Source of the DNA: Owenia fusiformis
Lineage: Eukaryota > Annelida > Polychaeta > Sabellida > Oweniidae
Assembly (NCBI GenBank): GCA_903813345.2
Contig: CAIIXF020000007.1
Location: 20,199,564-20,263,563 of the forward strand
Direction: 5' to 3'
Length of the DNA: 64,000 bases
In this document: positions 1 through 15,100 of the stretch, piece after piece
Position numbering within the stretch: the first letter of the stretch is position 1
Layout of the letters: each line of letters starts with the position of its first letter
Translations under genes and position numbers: made by a program
Notes under the pieces: generated by a model
What the model was told of the DNA's origin: nothing
Database searches by the model: none
The model's input: only the letters and a program-made list of their open reading frames with translations

Positions 1-167
1 ACAGGATATATCTCACCAACTTATCTCCCTAAAACTCTGGCAATAAGAAAGGGAATATATTTTTATCTGCTTAAATAGAGTGGACACTGTCTATGAGGCA
101 GCATTCACTTTAGATATGATCAAAAACTATACATTTATAACAAATAAAAGTAAAACATGAAACTTAC

Positions 168-3100
168 CAGTTATTTTTGAATTCTTTCATGACACTAAAA
201 TGGCTTGTGAATGTTAGTATTGGAATAAGTGCAAATGGGAGCTGGAGGCTCATGAGTACGTTGAGCAAGTCATTCATGCCTGTCAGATCTGATACACCTT
301 TGTATGCAGCAATAAAGATGGTTGGTAATATTGCTATGGATCTTGTAAGGAGAACTCTCTGCCATCGCTTCCATTTTAGATCAAGGAAACCCTGCAATAT
401 GCAATATGATGTATAAAATGATTGCAGTTTACATGTATGTCACTTGTCGTATTTGTGATTTAGATGAAGCAGCAAATCCCATCACGAATTTGCCATTTGT
501 AATGAAATTAAACATTTAGATATCAGTTAAATAATATTTTTTAGACTAGAGTTGGCTCAAAGCATTTAAGTCATAATCAAAATATTACTGGGAATGGCAG
601 CATATTAGGATTAAGCTGCCATTTTGAATTGAGCAGCCATTTTGAATTAAGAGTCGCTTTAAAGCTGTCAGGTAGATTTCCTGCATGTTTAAAGCATAAT
701 AGATCAAAATATTGTAATAACTAGTTAAAGTATAAATATTCAATGAATCGTATACCTCCATAACAAACTGGCCAGCGTAGGTTCCAGTCATAGTTGAACT
801 CTGACCTGCAGCAAGGATACCTATCGCCCATATATACATAGATGCTGGCCCAAAATAACAGCCAAGGAAGACACCCTAAAATGTCAAAGTAACAGATATT
901 TTCCAATTGATCACTCAGTTAATTACAATTATTCAAAAAGACACAACACACATTAAACTATTAAAAATGATGAATAAAGACACCTGAAATTTTATCTTCA
1001 ACACAGTAAAATCTTGGATGTTCATCTGTGAAATTCAAATGAAAGTAAAAAAATGTTACAAATGTGAACAAATTGTAAAAATATAGACGCAAGAGTCTGG
1101 ACTTATCAAGAAGATAATGACGACTTACCCCTCTGAAAAGATCAACTTCAACTTCACCAGTTTGCTGAAATAAATGTACAAGTAAAGTAAAGATAAGTCT
1201 AATTGTCATTCAATAGCAGGTGTGTATATTTCCTCAAAAAACTCATTTATCTCTTTTTACTTCATGCACAATTCAAAATCTCAATAAAATGCTATAACAT
1301 TGCCAAATTGAAGGTACAGTGGCAATGGTAAAGAAAGAATGCTCGGGTTTAAAAATTGTTACATTGTGATTATATAAAATAAACTGTAATAATTATTATA
1401 TATTGTACTTACATTGAAAACCTGTGCATGTGGGTTATTGTGCTTTAAGCAGCCTTGAAACTGAAATACAAAAAATCTATTTACAGGCTTAAAACTATAC
1501 CTTACAAGAGACGAGATACAAGTTGAAAGTATTTTGATTTTTAACATTTAATATTTAAAACTTAGTCAAAATGATATCATATTTGAGATTAACATACAAA
1601 ATTGCATCTAGAAATATGGTTTTAAATATGATTTCTAGGCGAATCAGATCTAGCAAGTTATTGTCATCATCATCATGATCTTGATGAAAATTGTTTCAAT
1701 TCATGAAAATTTATTTTGGCCTCACATCCTTCCTTGTCGTGTCAATTTTATAATCATTAAATTCAACAAGGTTGGATGAAAATTGATCCATAAGATCAAT
1801 TTATTATACAACTTTAGGGGAACTTAAATTTCTATGGCTGCCATGGTTTGCCATGGAATCTAACCTGAATTAGCCACCTGGTGGTTGATAACTACCTACT
1901 GGCACCTAGGAAATTATAATCAGATCACCATCAGATCAAAACTTACTTGGATTTTAGTCTTATAACAATGATATTCATCTTCACAAACTACAATCTTGTA
2001 AAATATGGACGCCATTTTGAATTAAATGGTCATTGAGAATTCTCTCTAAAGCAAAAGTCCTATTCCTTCGTGAATATATAGATTTTGCTGCTGTAAGAGT
2101 TTTACTTTTCAATGTACTTACAATATCTTGACTAGACTTGCCATAGAATCCCTCAGCGAAGACAGCAACCACAAACAGATTGATGAGGAATGATACAAAT
2201 AATGCAATTGTTGCCTCAATAAAGTAATATTTATTTGCCTCACGGACCTCTCCTTTGTTGTTTCTGTTTATGTCACGTGACTGAAATAAAACAACACATC
2301 TTTGTTATTCTAAATGGGGAACTTGTATGTGACAAAAACTTTATCTATAGTTCTAAATTGATACATTTTAGCTACTGATCACTTAATTGCCATTATAGGC
2401 TGGCCACAAGAAAATACACCACACAATGTGCCATGTCGATTATTAGGGGTGAGTCGAGTCGAAAAAATCCGATTCGAGTCGAATCCGATTCGAGTCAGAA
2501 AATGACGATTCGAGTTTCGAATCCGTTTCGAGTCGCGCGAAAGGCGAACAACATCGCTTTTGACCGTTCGTATTTTTAATGCGTCAATGGTGGAAAGCCG
2601 GAAATATAAACAAACACAATTCGTCGTAAGTTTATTCTGATTTTATTACATATATTCTTTCATTTATGTGTACATACAATTTAATAATTTAAGGATGCAG
2701 TACCGGGTCGGTTTTCACGTCTGTTTGCGCAGGTCTGACTTCCGGTTGGAGAAAGCTAGCTCCCAAGAACGTCATTTTCGCATTTAGTCTTATTCAAAAA
2801 TTATAGTTTATTTCGATAATGGTGTTTCAAGAAAAGAATTAAATTGCAAACATTTTATCAAGCATATTTTATCCCTTTCACTTTTATGGGAAAACTTGTT
2901 CTTGAGTCACAATTAGTGGATACGAAAACCAGGGCTCGAAAGGTGCCAGCTCTATTGAAAACTCAAAAAAGTAAAAAGATTCATTTTGGGTGGGTAAAAT
3001 AATTTTTTTATTTTGTAATTACCAGACGGTCAATCCTCTTCATATTGCACTTGGATGATGATAACATCATAGTGATACATTGTAAAAAATATGAGCAAAA

Positions 3101-6100
3101 TCTAATGCCTGGAACTTTTTCTACGCTGACCTGGTACTGCATCCTTAATACAAGCATATCCAAGTCATTGAAACTTATATATTCAACGCAATATCGAGTA
3201 AAAGCATGCATATTGACAGTATTTTTCTGAATTTTTTTATTTTTTCGAATTTTTTTCTCAACTCGAAAATGATTCGATTCATCAACTTCGACTCGATTCG
3301 ACTCGACTCGAAGCCCCAAACCCGCGAGTCCTCGACTCATCGGGTTGTCGTCTCACCCCTATCGATTATGTAAGGTTCCTTATCATTTAAAATCTGACTA
3401 AATTCAAATAAAGTTTATGAGTGTGGATCCTCATTTCCAGGAAATTCAAGTTGCTTCAAAGATAATAAGGCATTAACATGCAAAATGTCACAACCTGCCA
3501 TTTGTTACAGATGCCAACCACCGATCACTGAACACAGACTTCTACACACAGACTACCAAACACAAGACTGCATTACACTATCCATACAAAAGGAGACTTA
3601 ACTACATGATTATAAAACTGGTGTATGTCCCCAACTGATCATGTTGCCTAACCTAAAAAGAGCAACCTAGCTTAAAATATGCCCATTGAAGCTAAATAGG
3701 CTAATGAAGCTACAACACTGGTCAGTCAATCAATGTTAAGTCAGGACTCTTACCTTAACAAGAGCAGAATGTAGATATATATTATGTGGCATGATTACAG
3801 CTCCTATGATTCCAACTGCTTGAAGCAGTTCCTTTGAACCACAGCCTTCACAATATGGGAAAAACATCCCTTTCAGCAGTTCTCCTTGGTTAGGGGCAGA
3901 TACACCATACTGTAATTGTAATAAAAAGCATAAATAAATAGCTTGAAATACACATGGAAACCAGACCATTGTTGATTTACAAAAAGAAAATATAGAAAAT
4001 CTTCAGAGAGGGTACTTTATACAAGAATGCCTAAGGCGTTTCTCTTTCATATTGAAATAATCAGGCAATTTGTAGTATTCATTGTTTATAATTTCCCTTA
4101 TTCTTTCCCTTCCATGCCTATATTCCTTCCCTTCAATGTGTTGCAACATAAATGCGTTTACCTGATAACCAAATGTGATTGCCATTATGCTGATGAGGAC
4201 CCCAAAGAAAGCTTCCAACTTCCTAAGGCCGTATTTATCCAACAACAGAAATGTGAAGGTGTCTGCTATGGTGATCAACACCCCTCCGTACAGTGGGATT
4301 CTGTAATATCAAATGTGTATATCTGTTTCATCAAGTCAAATAAAATATACTGATATGCATTTCTTTTCTGGGATATTCATTTCTAATACGAGATGTTTAG
4401 TATCATGGTAATCCGAGTTAACACAGTTTTTTTTTTAAAAACCAACTAAACATTTCGGGACTTTTGTAACAAAAATAACTTTGACCGGGGGTGAAGTAAA
4501 CTTACGTTCCATTGGACAGCAGGTAAAAGGCAATAGCAGTCCCTATAACTTCCTGCATGTCAGAACCTAAAAATTAACATTTAGGCATTCAACTTTTTAT
4601 CACTAATAAATTATCAAATCAAAGTAGTAGAACAAAGTTTGGATTCTTGCAATAATAAAAATATAATTTAGAGTCAGAGTTTAATTTGTATATTCCATGA
4701 TCTTATTGATCTGAGATATAACAATTAAATGGACTGAATATTAAAGGCCCACTATACTTATTTTATATAAAAAGAAAAAAATAATCCTTGAAACAAGTTA
4801 CTCACAGTCACTTGCTCAAATATGAAACAAAGTTTGATTTGCTTTAATGTTGAACCAAGAAAAACATAACTCACACAGAAAAAAGCATTTGAAGTTCAGA
4901 GATCATTAGTAGAGCAGGCACATGCTAAACAAAGTGCATGTTTTAAATTACTTTTGATTTAAAAGATGGCGACACTTCTATAAACTGAATGTGTCATGTA
5001 ATACACCACCTTTCAATGACATTGATGAAAACTAATGATATATAAAGCAGATCGAAAATATTTGATATTGATCAATTATTGTAAGCTTTGATTTGGTCCG
5101 TTTGAGCTGTTGTTGGTGTCAAATGAAAGATAAGGTTCTTATCAATACATTGGGCATTCTATAAAATTCAAATAAAAGTCTTTATTTTGCCCAAAAACAC
5201 TGAAATTATGCAAATTGGGCCTTTATGTTTATTTGACCTTTTTCCATGAAGGACCATGAAAAGTTCCAGTGTCAGTTCCAGCAATCTATTAATCAATATT
5301 GTCGATGTGTGATTTACAAATGCAATTAAGAGAAGATAGGGAATAAAATATTTTCTTTGTTTTCTAACTTTTCATTAATTTGTAAACTAGAGCCTGTATA
5401 CATGTGAGGGGGTTGAATCCAGTTCCGTCATCAAGTTCACCTCATGTGGAGTTAAATTGAGAAGGTTCTGGGGAGCCTTCAAAGTGACATACCTATGATG
5501 GCAATTTCTACCATAAGCCAGAGCAAAATCCTGGGTATTTTAGGGTATCGTCTATTGCACACCTCAGCGAGATGCAAGCCTGTGACAACACCCAACCTGG
5601 CAGCCAGTCTTTGCATTAACAGCCCAAGAATGTGGGCAGCTAGTAATATCCATAGCAACTGAAACAAACATAACAAGGCATTAACATGCAAAATGTCACC
5701 ACTTGCCAATTGTTAATACAGGCACGGAATGGTGAATGTCACCATTGGCTGCCGCCATGAAAAAGTTGGAGACTATAACAATATGTCATCACTTGTGACA
5801 TGACAACAGTGGTGGAAACATGTTTACAGCAAATTAGTATATCAAGTACCTCCTTATGAATGAAGACAGAGCAGATCATGTGTTTTTATAATCACATTGA
5901 AAAAGAGTAACTGGATACCTTAAGCAGGGGTTCCTTCCTTTGTTTAGCTAATGAAACTTTCATCAACATTATTGATAGATGTGGCCCAATCAAATTATCC
6001 ATGTCTTTTTCATGGAAAGTAATTCATGTATGGTAAGTTATTTCATTAAAAGTTGACTAAATGCCATTGTTCTGAAAAGGCAAAAGGAGTATATCTATGT

Positions 6101-9100
6101 TACCATAGAAACTAACCTTAAACTTAGCCTTTGCCCCAGACTGCAGATCAGACTCTATGTTACCAGGGTCAAGGTAGGCTATACTCATCAGGAATCCTGG
6201 ACCTGTGAATGCCCATAGTTTCTTGAAGCTGAATCTAGAATACTGGAAAGTAAAAAAATATAGTGACAGGAACTGGACACAAAATATCTGTGGTGACCAT
6301 GTGATCTCACATGGAAAAAAACTGATGATAAATTTATTGGAATTATTCTTGTTTTTCATTAAAAGGGTTGTTCCCAATGATCCATATTTTCAGAATATTT
6401 CTAATATCACATACCACATCAGCATCTGGGATTTCAATTTTCTGGTCAAAATATGTAGAAGCAACATCACTGGATGGATTTTCTCCTTTGAGTCGCTTTT
6501 CTCTGTTGATCGGTGTCTCCTCATTGGTTGAGGACATACTGTCACTCGAAGGGGTTTCTAGAAAAGAATATATTCTGATTAGTATGAGGTAATGAAAAGA
6601 GGTTATCTAATTAAGGACATGCACACTTGGGGAACATGTGACACTGTACATAGCTACTAGCAGGCCCGTAGCCAGGATTTGCCAAGGGGGGGGGGGGGGG
6701 GGGGGGGGGTTCAGTTTTCAAAAATTTCCAGGGGGGTTCACATTTGACAATTCTGGCCCAAATATGGCTAAAATCACTTGAGAAGTGCTCAAAATGGTGA
6801 AAAACTGCATGATTTTGAAAGAATTTTTGGCCAGGGGGGTTTCGAACCCCGCGAACCCCCCTGGCTACGGGCCTGGCTAGAAACCTGAGTTTATCCTGAG
6901 TATCAAAATTGACACTGAAACTGTTCAACCTTACTTTTCCAAAATGATTGTACATTGTACATGCATGAGGGAACAGACATGCATGAGAAAATTATTAATA
7001 AGTATTTTTTCATCCTGTAAAATAAGGTCAAAAGACAGTATTAAAATTCATTTTCACCTATGTTTATTTCAATTTAATTTACCCGGCCTCATCCCGGTTT
7101 GTCACATTATATTATGTCTATCTTCATAAGTCTATTAATTCATAATTTCAGCAAAATTATGAAGGTATGACTTATTTGATTTCTTGAAATTGATTATCAT
7201 ACAAACATTTTTAATTCATCAATTCATCAATGTTGTTAACTAGATATTATGCATGTATTCTTATTCTTGTTTCTATGCTACAGGCATAGCCGTCATCTTA
7301 AGTGTTAACTAGAGATCGAACGATCTAAGATTGCAAGCAATCTTACGGAGGCCCTATATTCGTTTCTGAACATTCAAAGGGCAGCCAAAGGTCAAATCTC
7401 TAATACAAGGTCATATATGAACTCCAGACAACTTGTAGATGATTTTTAAAAAAGGTTTGGTCGAATTAATGCAAGTTGAAATTTGACCTTGAAAAATTCC
7501 GAAATTTGACCTTTTTCAGTTTTTGAGCTATAATATCTCAAAACTGGAGCCAAATTTTAATAGATAATCAATTGCTAATATGTGTAAAACCTTTAGTAGA
7601 GGAATATATAGTCTGACTTTCATTTCAAAATATTGATTTGTAGTCTCCAATTTTGAGAAACTTAGAAAACACAGTTTGTGATTTCGTTTGATGACCTTGA
7701 CCTTTGACCCTGCAAATTTTACTTTTTTAGACCTCAGAAGGTCTTTTGTGAATAAATATACCTAAATTTGAATCCAGAAAATCGATTTGAAAAATCAACT
7801 TTTTTGACCTTTCAGAGGTCACTGAAGGTCAACCAAAGGTCAAAGGTCAAAAGTAAGGTTAGATTTGGAATCCTGAGAACTTGAATATGAGTTTAAAAAA
7901 AATTGGTCAATTTGAAGCAAGTTAAAATTTAGTCTTGAAAAGTTTCGAAATTTGACCTTTTTTCAGTTTTTGAGTTCCAATATCTCAAAACTGGTACACA
8001 ATTTTAATAAATAGTCAATTGCTAATATGTGAAGAACCTATAGAGGAATATATATCCTGACTTTCATGAAAAAATATTGATTTGTAGTCTCCAATTTTGA
8101 GAAACTTAGAAAACACAGTTTGTGATTTAGATTGATGACCTTGACCTTTGACCTTGCAAATTTTACTTTTTTGGACCTCTTTTGTGATTAAATACACCTG
8201 AATTTGAATTCAGAAAATCGATTTGAAAAATCAACTTTTTGACCTTTTGGAGGTCACTAAAGGTCAACCAAAGGTCAACAAAAGGTCAAAAGTAAGGTAA
8301 GATTTGGAATCCTAAGAACTTGTAGATGAGTTTTAAAAAAAGTTTGGTCAATTTAGATCAAGTTGAAATTTGACCTTGAAAATTTTCGAAATGTTGACCT
8401 TTTTCAGTTTTTGAGCTCTTATATCTCAAAACTGGTGCAAAATTTTAATAGATAATCAAATGCTAATATGTGAAGAAAAAGTGGGGGAATATATATTTAG
8501 ACTTTCATTAAACTATATTGATTTGTAGTAACCAATTTTGAGAAACTTGGAAAACACAGTTTGTGATTTAATTTAATGACCTTGACCTTGCAAAATTTAC
8601 TTTTTTCGACCTCTTCGGGTCTTTTGTGATTAAATGCACTTAAATTTGAATCCAGAAAATCGATTTGAAAAATCAACTTTTTTGACCTTTTGGAGGTCAC
8701 TTAAGGTCAACAAAAGGTAAAGGGTCAAAAGTAAGGTAAGATTTGGAATCCTGAGAACTTGTAGATGAGTTTTAAAAAAAAGTTTGGTCAATTTAGATCA
8801 AGTTGAAATTTGACCTTGAAAATTTTCGAAATTTGACCTTTTTCAGTTTTTGAGCTCTAATATCTTAAAACTGGTGCAAAATTTTAAAATATAATCAATT
8901 GCTAATATGTGTAGAACCTTTAGAGGAATATATTTTCAGACTTTCATCAAAAAATATTGATTTGTAGTCACCAATTTTGAGAAACTTGGAAAACACAGTT
9001 TGTGATTTAATTCAATGACCTTGACCTTTGACCTTGCAAATTTTACTTTTTTGGATCTCTTGGGGTCTTTTGTGATTAAATGCACCTAAATTGGAATCCA

Positions 9101-12100
9101 GAAAATTGATTTGAAAAATCAACTTTTTTGACCTTTCGGAGGTCACTGAAGGTCAACAAAAGGTCAAAGGTCAAAAGTAAGGTCAGATTTGGAATCCTGA
9201 GAATTTGTATATGAGTTTTAAAAAAAAGTTTGGTCAATTTAGATCAAGTTAAAATTTGACCTTGAAAATTTTCGAAATTCGACCTTTTTCAGTTTTTGAG
9301 CTCTGATATCTCAAAACTGGTGCAAAATTTTAATAGATAATCAATTGCTAATATGTGTAGAACCTTTAGATGAATATATATTCAGTCTTTCATGGGACAA
9401 TATTGATTTGTAGTCACAAACTTCGAGAAACTTAGAAAACACAGTTTGTGATCTTGTTTGATGACCTTGAACTTTGACCTTGAAAATTTTACTTTTTTAG
9501 ACCTCAGCATATCTTTTCTGATTGAATTAACCTAAATTTGAATCCAGAAAATCAATTTGAAAAATCAACTTTTTGACCTTTCGAAGGTCACTGAAGGTCA
9601 ACTAAAGGTCATAGGTCAAAACTAAGGTCAGATTTGAGTTCCTGAGATCTTGTAGATGCTTTTTAAAAAAAAGTTTGGTCAATTTAGAGCAAGTTGAAAT
9701 TTGACCTTGAAAAATTTCGAAATTGGACCTTTTTTCAGTTTTTGAGTTCTAATATCTCAAAACTGGAGCAAAATTTTAATAAATAGTCAATTGCTAATAT
9801 GTGTAGAACCTTTAGAGGAATATATTTTCTGACTTTCAGTGAAAGAAATTGATTTGTAGTCTCCAATTTTGAGAAACTTAGAAAACACAGTTTGTGATTT
9901 CGTTTGATGACCTTGACCTTTGACCTTGCAAATTTTACTTTTTTAGACCTCAGAAGGTCTTTTGTGAATAAATATTCCTAAATTTGAATCCAGAAAATCG
10001 ATTTGAAAAATCAACTTTTTTGACCTTTCGGAGGTCACTGAAGGTCAACCAAAGGTCAAAAGTAAGGTCAGATTTTGAATCCTGAGAACTTGTAGATGAG
10101 TTTTAAAAAAAATTTGGTCAATTTGAAGCAAGTTGAAAAAAGACCTTTTTTGACCATTTTTTGACCTTCAATATCTCAAAATCTAGGCAAAATTTTCCTA
10201 GACGGCAAAAGGCTTAGACTAATAGAATACTAATATCTATCTGTATGCAAAAATTCAGCCAAAAATATTGAAGTGTAGTGTCAGGATTTGAGAAACTTGA
10301 AAAAAACTTAGATTTGACCTAGATTTTGACCTTTGACCTTGACCTAGATATGAACTAATTTCCCGACAAGTCCAGCCCAGGTCCCTAATAAGATTATATA
10401 TGAGATAAGTCAAAGCTAGCTGGAAGTTGGAGAAAAAATGCTAAAAAGAATAACTAGATTTTGGAAATTGAACGAGTTCAATTTCAGACTCCAGATCTAG
10501 ACTTTTTTTAGCCGAGTCATCCAGAATAAGCCAAGTCATCCAAAATAAGCTAAGTCATCCATCAAAAAATGGATGGATGGATGAATGAAAAAGGAAGGAA
10601 GGATAGGATAGAATAGGAAGGAATGATAGGATAGAATAGGAAAGAAGGATAGAATAGAATAGGAAGAAGGGATAGAATAGGAAGGATAGGAAGGAGAGGA
10701 TACGAAGCAAGGGTAGATAGGAAGGATAGGATAGGATCAGAAAGGAAGGATGGATGCATTTTTCAATATTTTCTTCTCTACTCTTGACTTTCTATCAGGA
10801 TACCATCAGATCGATTTTTCTTGAAATTTCAAAACGCCATAACTTCCGAACCGGTAGTCAAATGTAATTTGCAGATTCGGATTCCTGACAAAATTCTACC
10901 CCTAATTCATAACTAATACGTTAAATTTGGCGAATTTTTATTTTGACCTACTTTTCGGACACGCCATAACTTCGGAACCGGAAGTCGAATCGAAATTTAG
11001 TTTGCAGATTCGGATTTCTGAGAAAATTCTATTCTTAATTCATAACTCAAACTTTAAATTTGGAGAACTTTTTATTTTGACCTACTTTTCGGACACCGTA
11101 TCTCAAAAGTGGGTCAAAATACTTTCTGACGGCAAAAGGCTAACGCTATAAGCACACTCTTGGCTACATGTATACACAATTTCGAGGAATATAATTAAAG
11201 TGTAGTGTCAGAATCGCAAAAATAAGGATAAACTATGAATTTGACCTAGATTTTGACCTAGGGATTTTGGTGTCCAAATTTTGAAGTTAGGTAGCCTTCG
11301 AGGTCCACTTCTTTCATAGGCTTTCATTATTTTAAGCTGTACTTAGTCTATATCTCGTATTTTACACTTCAAAAAAATCTTTTTTTCCCATTGACATAAC
11401 ATGGGGCACCAAATTTAGTGATTTTTGAGCTTTCAAAATGTAATAACTTCCGAACCAGAAGTCGGATCGAAATTTGGTTTGCAGATTCGGATTTCTGAGA
11501 AAATTTTATACTTAATTCATAACTCAAATGTTAAATTTGGAAAAAAATAGGGCTGCCATCGAACTCAAATGTCAGTGTCGACAGTCGAACTCTGCTGTCG
11601 AAAATATTGTCGACAATCGAACTTTCCAGGGAGAAAAAATCATCGGGAAAAAAACATACATGGTGGGAAGTACGGTAAACAGGCGAAGAATTTATGTTGA
11701 CATTTTTATCTGGTTCATTAACACACTTTATACACTATCGGGGAAAAGCTTCATATAACTTATATTCATATTGGTATGTAATTGCCTAATATTGTTACTA
11801 AATGCCAAGTTAATAGAATATTATAGACGAAAATGGGACAAATACCTGCAATGTTTCGACCGGGATTTATTTCGACTGCTCGGGCGAAATCTCGTACAAC
11901 GTCTCGCAAGAGAGAAGAGAAGTCATGAAGGGAACTTCCGGGTGAATTTATTTTTTGAAAATGAAATGAATGTGAACAATATTTCCGCAGAATACGCGCA
12001 CATAACACGTTGAAATGTGTATTGAAATGTATTGGGGCCATTTGGATATTTTCAAGTAAGTATTGATATCGTTTGCTGTCGACATGACGGGAATTTTGTC

Positions 12101-15100
12101 GACTTCGTTGTCGAACTTGCATTTTGACTGACAAGTCGACGTTCCGACTAATGATGGCAGCCCTAGAAAAAAATTATTTTGACCTACTTTTCGGACACCA
12201 TATCTCAAAAGTGGGTCAAAATACTTTCTGACGGCAAAAGGCTAACACTATTAGCACACTCTTGGCTACATGCATACAAAATTTCGAAGAATATAATTAA
12301 TCTGTAGTGTCAGAATAGCAAAAATAAGGAAAACTTTTGATTTGACCTAGATTTTGACCTAGGCATTTTGGTGTCCAAATTTTGAAGCTAGATGGCTTTC
12401 GAGGTCCTATTCTTTTATGGGCTTCCATTATATTTAGCTGAACTCAATCTATATTTCGTATTTTTCACTTGAAAAAAATCTTTTTTCCCATTGACTTACA
12501 TGGGCACCAAATTTAGCGATTTTTGAGCTTTCAAAACGCCATAACTTCCGAACCGGAAGTCTGATTCAAATTTGGTTTTCAGATTCGGAATCCTGAGAAA
12601 ATTTCCTCTAAGACCAATATCCTGGACATTTGATTCGGAGAACTTTTTTTTGGACCTCGTTTTCGGACACTGATATCTCGAAATCGGTTTGAGATATCAA
12701 AAAACTAAATCGACCCTAGGTTTTCTACTTTTTTATAAGGAACACAATGAAAAAAACCCGGATCGAAAATATTGAAGGACGACCGAGAAAATCGAAAAAA
12801 GTGGCAAAGTACTGGATTTGACCTAGTTCTTGACCTTTGACCTAGATAAAAATTTGACCCAATTTCCGAGGAACTAGATTCTGGACCTAAATTGACCAAA
12901 TGACTGACTTTACTAAAAACCTTATGGTTATTGAGAAAACTGGGTTAGAATAATAAGAAGAAGAAGAAGAAAAAGAATAATAAGAAAACTGACGAAAACA
13001 ATAGACTCCAGATTTCATCTGGAGTCTAATAAATAAATAAATAAAGAAGAACTAGAGATCTAACGATCTAAGATTGCAAGCAATCTTACGGAGGCCCCGT
13101 TTGATAGCACAGTTTGTGACCTAATTTGATGACCTTGACCTTTGACCTTGAAAATTTTACTTTTTCAGAGCTCAGTATGTCTTTTGTGATTAAGCTGACT
13201 TAAATTTGAATCCAAAAAGTCAATTTGAAAAATCAACTTTTTTTACCTTTCGAAGGTCACAGAAGGTCAACTAAAGGTCAAAGGCCAAATTTGAGGTCAG
13301 ATTTGAACTCCTGAGACTTTGTAGATGCTTTTTTAAAAAACATTTGGTCAATTTGAAGCAAGTTGAAATTTGACCGTGAAAATTTTCGAAATTTGACCTT
13401 TTTTCAGTCCTTGAGCTCTTATATCTCAAAACTGGTGCAAAATTTTAATAGATAGTCAATTCCTAATATGTGAAGTACCCCTAGAGGAATATATATCCTG
13501 ACTTTCAACCAAAAATATTGATTTGTAGTCTTGAATTCTGAGAAACTTAGATAGCACAGTTTGTGACCTAATTTGATGACCTTGACCTTTGACCTTAAAA
13601 ATTGTACTTTTTCAGAGCTCAGTATGTCCTTTGCGATTAAGCTGACCTAAATTTGAATCCAAAAAATCAATTTGAAAAATCAACATTTTTGACCTTTCGA
13701 AGGTCACAGAAGGTCAAGTAAAGGTCAAAGGTCAAATCTGAGGTCAAATTTGAACTCCTGAGACTTTGTAGATGCTTTTTAAAAAAAAATTTGGTCAATT
13801 TGAAGCAAGTTGAAATTTGACCTTCAAAATTTTCGAAATTTGACCTTTTTTCAGTTCTTGAGCTCTTATATCTCAAAACTGGTGCAAAATTTTAATAGAT
13901 AGTCAATTGCTAATATGTGTAGTACCTCTAGAGGAATATATATTCTGACTTTCAACCAAAAATATTGATTTGTAGTCTCGAATTTTGAGAAACTTAGATA
14001 GCACAGTTTGTTATCTTATTTGATGACCTTGACCTTTGACCTTGAAAATTTTACTTTTTCAGAGCTCAGTATGTCCTTTGTAATTAAGCTGACCTAAATT
14101 TGAATCCAAAAAATCAATTTGAAAAATCAACTTTTTTGACCTTTCGAAGGTCACAGAAGGTCAACTAAAGGTCAAAGGTCAAATCTGAGGTCAGATTTGA
14201 ACTCCTGAGACTTTGTAGATGCTTTTAAAAAAAAATTTGGTCAAATTGAAGCAAGTTGAAAAATGACCTTTTTTGACCGTTTTTTGACGTCAAATATCTC
14301 AAAAACGGTAAAAAATTAACGCGTACATATAGTGGGCAATTTGTAGAGAATGCTTATATCTAGTTACATTTTAATTCATCGCAAGAAATAATGAAGTATG
14401 AGGACGAAATCTGAGAAACTTAAAAAAAACTTAGATTTGACCTAGATTTTGACCTTTGACCTTGACCTAGATATGAACTAATTTCCCGACAAGTCCAGCC
14501 CATGTCCCTAGTAGGAGCATATAAGAGTTAATTCAGACCTAGCTAGAAGTAGGAGAAAAAGTGCTAAAAAGAATAATAAGAAGAAGAAGAATAATAAGAA
14601 TAACTACAAAAACTATAGGAGGCCCCCTGGAAGGGCCTCCTAATAACTACAAAAATGATAGGAGGCCCCTTGAAGGGCCTCCTAATAAACACTTAGAAGA
14701 TACAGATGCGTTTTTAGTTGTCATAAATAATACACATTCATATCCTGCTTATTAACCATTTATTCGAAGGACTGTACAGCTATGCCTGAAATAAAGTAAC
14801 AAATATACTGTCTATTTAACTAATTGTTACTCAAAAATATACAGGTATGCTACATATTTCAGTGTAATCAAATTCAATTATTTCACGCAGCTGACCAATA
14901 AATGATCCTGGTTGAGTAGAAATCATATTGCTCACTGAAGAGAAGACAAATTGTGGAAATTAAATCAACAGCTGCATATCGGAAATGCAACACAATTTAT
15001 ATTCACAAAGTAGGCTCTTCATCATAAGCTATAATAAATCAAGTTGAATATTGGGTGGTTGAATGAAATCTCATCTATAGTCTACAAGTACATGTTCATG

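Noticed and set aside
6611-6955. Minus-strand ORF with poly-proline run
   Set aside because: It is created by the G run and ends of the MITE at 6661-6875; no splice or family support.
10562-10759. Minus-strand ORF rich in P, S, L, F
   Set aside because: Antisense of a simple purine repeat.
7281-14790. CAGGCATAGC / GCTATGCCTG as ends of one large element around the AGGTCA arrays
   Set aside because: The 10-mer inverted pair exists, but no target duplication or further terminal match was found, so it may be chance.
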